From Eubacteriales bacterium (GTDB lineage Bacteria > Bacillota_A > Clostridia > Lachnospirales > Lachnospiraceae): 7,677 nt of DNA. Positions 6,283 through 7,677 of this stretch are shown here, in pieces. The stretch spans positions 1 to 7,677 of the forward strand of contig JAUNJL010000092.1 in the NCBI GenBank assembly GCA_030533315.1, written 5' to 3'. Both the position numbers and the translations under genes were made by a program. The stretch's first letter is position 1. Every line of letters begins with the position of its first letter. A model generated the notes under the pieces. It was not told the DNA's origin. It searched no databases and was given only the letters and a program-made list of their open reading frames with translations.

Positions 6283-6441
6283 TTACGAGAGGGTTCGTCC
6301 TTTTTTATCAAGCTCAATGCGGATAGCCATAAAACCAGCTTCCGTATTACTAAACTTCCGAGGTTTCTTTGTGTACCCATCATTGCGCCAGTCAAATGCC
6401 CTGGCATAATGAGTTTCACTTCCGACATCAATACCAACATT
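6283..6441 (-). pseudogene. IS110-family transposase, N-terminal fragment
   Basis: The segment NVGIDVGSETHYARAFDWR and the following KKPRKFSNTEAGF are the recognisable N-terminus of IS110-type DEDD transposases; the Asp in GIDV is the first catalytic acidic residue. Only about 50 of the usual 300-400 or more residues remain before a stop at 6283. The start is damaged as well: the nearby ATG is in a different frame, and the residues before NVGID are unlike the family. The RuvC-like remainder and the C-terminal serine-containing domain are absent from the window. It is an inactive scar on the upstream side of the recombinase module. Confidence 0.75.
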
Positions 6442-6500
6442 ATTGAGAAAAGATATAGGTTTACTTGAAATAGGAAGGAAAAGGTGATACGATAGTATTG

Positions 6501-6530
6501 TTGACATGTATTTGGAAATTTTTTAAGAAT
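6501..6530 (+). promoter_or_regulatory. Probable promoter of the M20 gene
   Basis: A perfect -35 box TTGACA (6501-6506) is followed after 18 bases by AAGAAT (6525-6530), four of six matches to TATAAT. The predicted transcript would start very close to the M20 ribosome-binding site (GGAGAAGGA, 6532-6540), giving a very short 5' leader. The weak -10 leaves room for an activator or modest expression. Confidence 0.4.
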
Positions 6531-6543
6531 TGGAGAAGGATCG

Positions 6544-7617
6544 ATGGAAAAAAATATACTTGATAAGATTACCGGGCTTCGTCGTAAGCTTTATGAAAAT
6601 GCGGAAATTTCCGGACAGGAGAAAAAGACGAAAAAAATTTTGGAAGATTTTTTAAGAGATCATACCTCGATGGAGCTGCTTCCCTGCGGCAGAGGCTTTT
6701 ATGCGGCCCACAGGGAAGAGGGGAAAACAAAACCTTCTATTTGCCTTCGGGCGGATTACGATGCTCTGGCGCTGCCGGAGGGAGGAGCCGCTCACCTTTG
6801 CGGCCATGACGGGCATAGCGCTGCTCTCTGTGGAGCCGCCTTGATGCTGGAGGGTCAAAAAGTGGGCAGAGACGTATTTTTTCTGTTTCAGCCAGAGGAG
6901 GAGACCGGATCAGGCGCTCCCGGTTGTGTAGAGATTTTTGACAAGGAGGAGATTGAGGAAATTTATGGGGGCCACAATATTCCCGGAAGGCCTTTGGGGC
7001 AGGTTTCCACGAAGCCTGGAACTTTGTCCTGCGCCTCCTTGGGACTGACCCTGACCTTTTTAGGGAAGGCTGCCCATGCGGCGACCCCGGAAAATGGGAT
7101 TTCTCCTGCGACGGCGGTAGGGCGTCTTTTGTGCAGTCTTCCGGAGATGGCGAGACCGGAGGATTATGAGGGACTGATTCTTGCCACGGTCATCGGTGTA
7201 CAGATGGGAGAGAAGGCTTTTGGGGCGGCGGCGGCAGACGCCGAGGTTTGGCTCACTCTAAGAGGTGAGCATGACAGGGATCTGGAAAGACTTTACGAAA
7301 AGGTCTGCGATATGTCAAAGGATCTGGCGGAGGAGTTTGGGCTGAAGCTGGAGACAGAGTGCCAGGATGTTTTTCCGGCATCGGAAAATGATGAGGCTTG
7401 TGCAAGAAAAGTCCTGGAAATCGGAGAGGGTGTGGAGATGCCCGAGGCCATGCGGTGGAGTGAGGATTTTGGCCATTATCTGAAGCGCTGCAGAGGGGCT
7501 TACTTTATGATCGGGGCGGGAGAGGAACAGACGCCTCTCCATGGGGAAGGCTATGAATATCCAGACGCCCTTCTGGAGCCCACGGCGGAGCTTTTCTGGA
7601 AGCTGATCATGAGCTGA
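6544..7617 (+). CDS. M20 family metallo-amidohydrolase/peptidase
   Basis: A 357-residue cytosolic hydrolase of the M20D type (amidohydrolase / N-acyl-amino-acid or IAA-amino-acid hydrolase-like), expected to cleave an amide bond of an acylated amino acid or peptide with a two-metal centre. Motifs in order: RADYDAL (69-75), HLCGHDGH with Cys86 and His88, FQPEEE (115-120) with the catalytic and metal-binding glutamates, GGHNIPGRPLGQV (142-154) with His144, and EDFGHY (307-312) then PLHGEGYEY with His333. All usual ligands are present. The dimerisation domain lies about 160-270. It is slightly shorter than the usual 380-400 residues but looks intact. Start ATG 6544 is set by GGAGAAGGA just upstream. 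Substrate is unknown and no transporter is adjacent. Confidence 0.92.
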   Translation: MEKNILDKITGLRRKLYENAEISGQEKKTKKILEDFLRDHTSMELLPCGRGFYAAHREEGKTKPSICLRADYDALALPEGGAAHLCGHDGHSAALCGAALMLEGQKVGRDVFFLFQPEEETGSGAPGCVEIFDKEEIEEIYGGHNIPGRPLGQVSTKPGTLSCASLGLTLTFLGKAAHAATPENGISPATAVGRLLCSLPEMARPEDYEGLILATVIGVQMGEKAFGAAAADAEVWLTLRGEHDRDLERLYEKVCDMSKDLAEEFGLKLETECQDVFPASENDEACARKVLEIGEGVEMPEAMRWSEDFGHYLKRCRGAYFMIGAGEEQTPLHGEGYEYPDALLEPTAELFWKLIMS

Positions 7618-7677
7618 CGGTTCGTTGGGGGACTGCTTCTCCGCTGTCGAAGAATAAGAATTTGTCATAAAACAAGA

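Larger units (their letters stand above)
4190..6441 (-). mobile_element. Remnant or minimal serine-recombinase element
   Basis: A minus-strand block of large serine recombinase, small accessory protein and IS110 transposase fragment is inserted between the MATE side and the M20 gene. Its base composition (AT-richer, about 4290 onward) differs from the GC-richer flanking genes. The left edge is probably near the T run at 4283-4289, where the recombinase frame enters flank-like sequence; the right edge is between the IS110 fragment and about 6500. I found no clear direct repeat joining the two edges, and there is no cargo or conjugation gene, so it is either a decayed larger element or a rearranged end of one. 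Confidence 0.45.

Noticed and set aside
4190..6540. A matching pair of attachment-site direct repeats flanking the recombinase module
   Set aside because: By eye I could not find the same core at both edges, so no att pair is annotated; a computed repeat search would settle it.
1..7677. CRISPR array, tRNA or rRNA
   Set aside because: No regularly spaced repeats, cloverleaf or rRNA-like sequence was seen on either strand.

Overview
The window looks like a low-to-moderate GC Firmicutes chromosome, most likely a gut Clostridia of the Lachnospiraceae type. I base this on purine-rich Shine-Dalgarno sequences before most genes, the MATE and M20 families seen, and a large serine recombinase and IS110 fragment of the kind common in those genomes. 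No rRNA, tRNA or CRISPR array is visible. The assignment is inference from style; no taxonomic marker is present.

Layout. 1-733: AT-rich, no credible gene; it holds an orphan leftward terminator-like hairpin (about 387-427) and a dyad at 686-710. 734-771: a leader hairpin containing a cre-like (LacI/CcpA-type) half-operator. 796-2079 (+): a Gfo/Idh/MocA NAD(P)-dependent oxidoreductase with a three-cysteine cluster. 2080-2338: a convergent intergenic space with an elaborate 73-nt imperfect hairpin (2248-2320) whose G-U pairs favour a + strand RNA. 2339-3721 (-): a MATE-family multidrug/metabolite exporter.

3750 to about 6441 is a patchwork of mobile-DNA scars between two ordinary metabolic genes. 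It contains a + strand terminator with no gene in front of it, an AT-rich 3' remnant of an unknown + strand gene (3841-3942), and a small + strand protein (3949-4167) whose terminator lies inside the 3' end of the opposing gene. That opposing gene is a complete 574-residue large serine recombinase (4190-5914, -). Upstream of it come a 68-residue small protein (6033-6239, -) typical of recombinase/integrative-element modules and a broken IS110-family transposase N-terminus (about 6283-6441, -). The island appears to carry no cargo.

6544-7617 (+): a complete M20-family amidohydrolase/peptidase with its own upstream promoter candidate. The last 60 bases hold nothing I can name. The oxidoreductase, MATE pump and M20 hydrolase do not form an operon (orientations +, -, +), and no shared pathway can be read from the sequence. 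The most unusual items are the 2248-2320 hairpin, the recombinase 3' end that doubles as the terminator of the convergent gene, and the inverted repeat at 5979-6011 next to the recombinase promoter.
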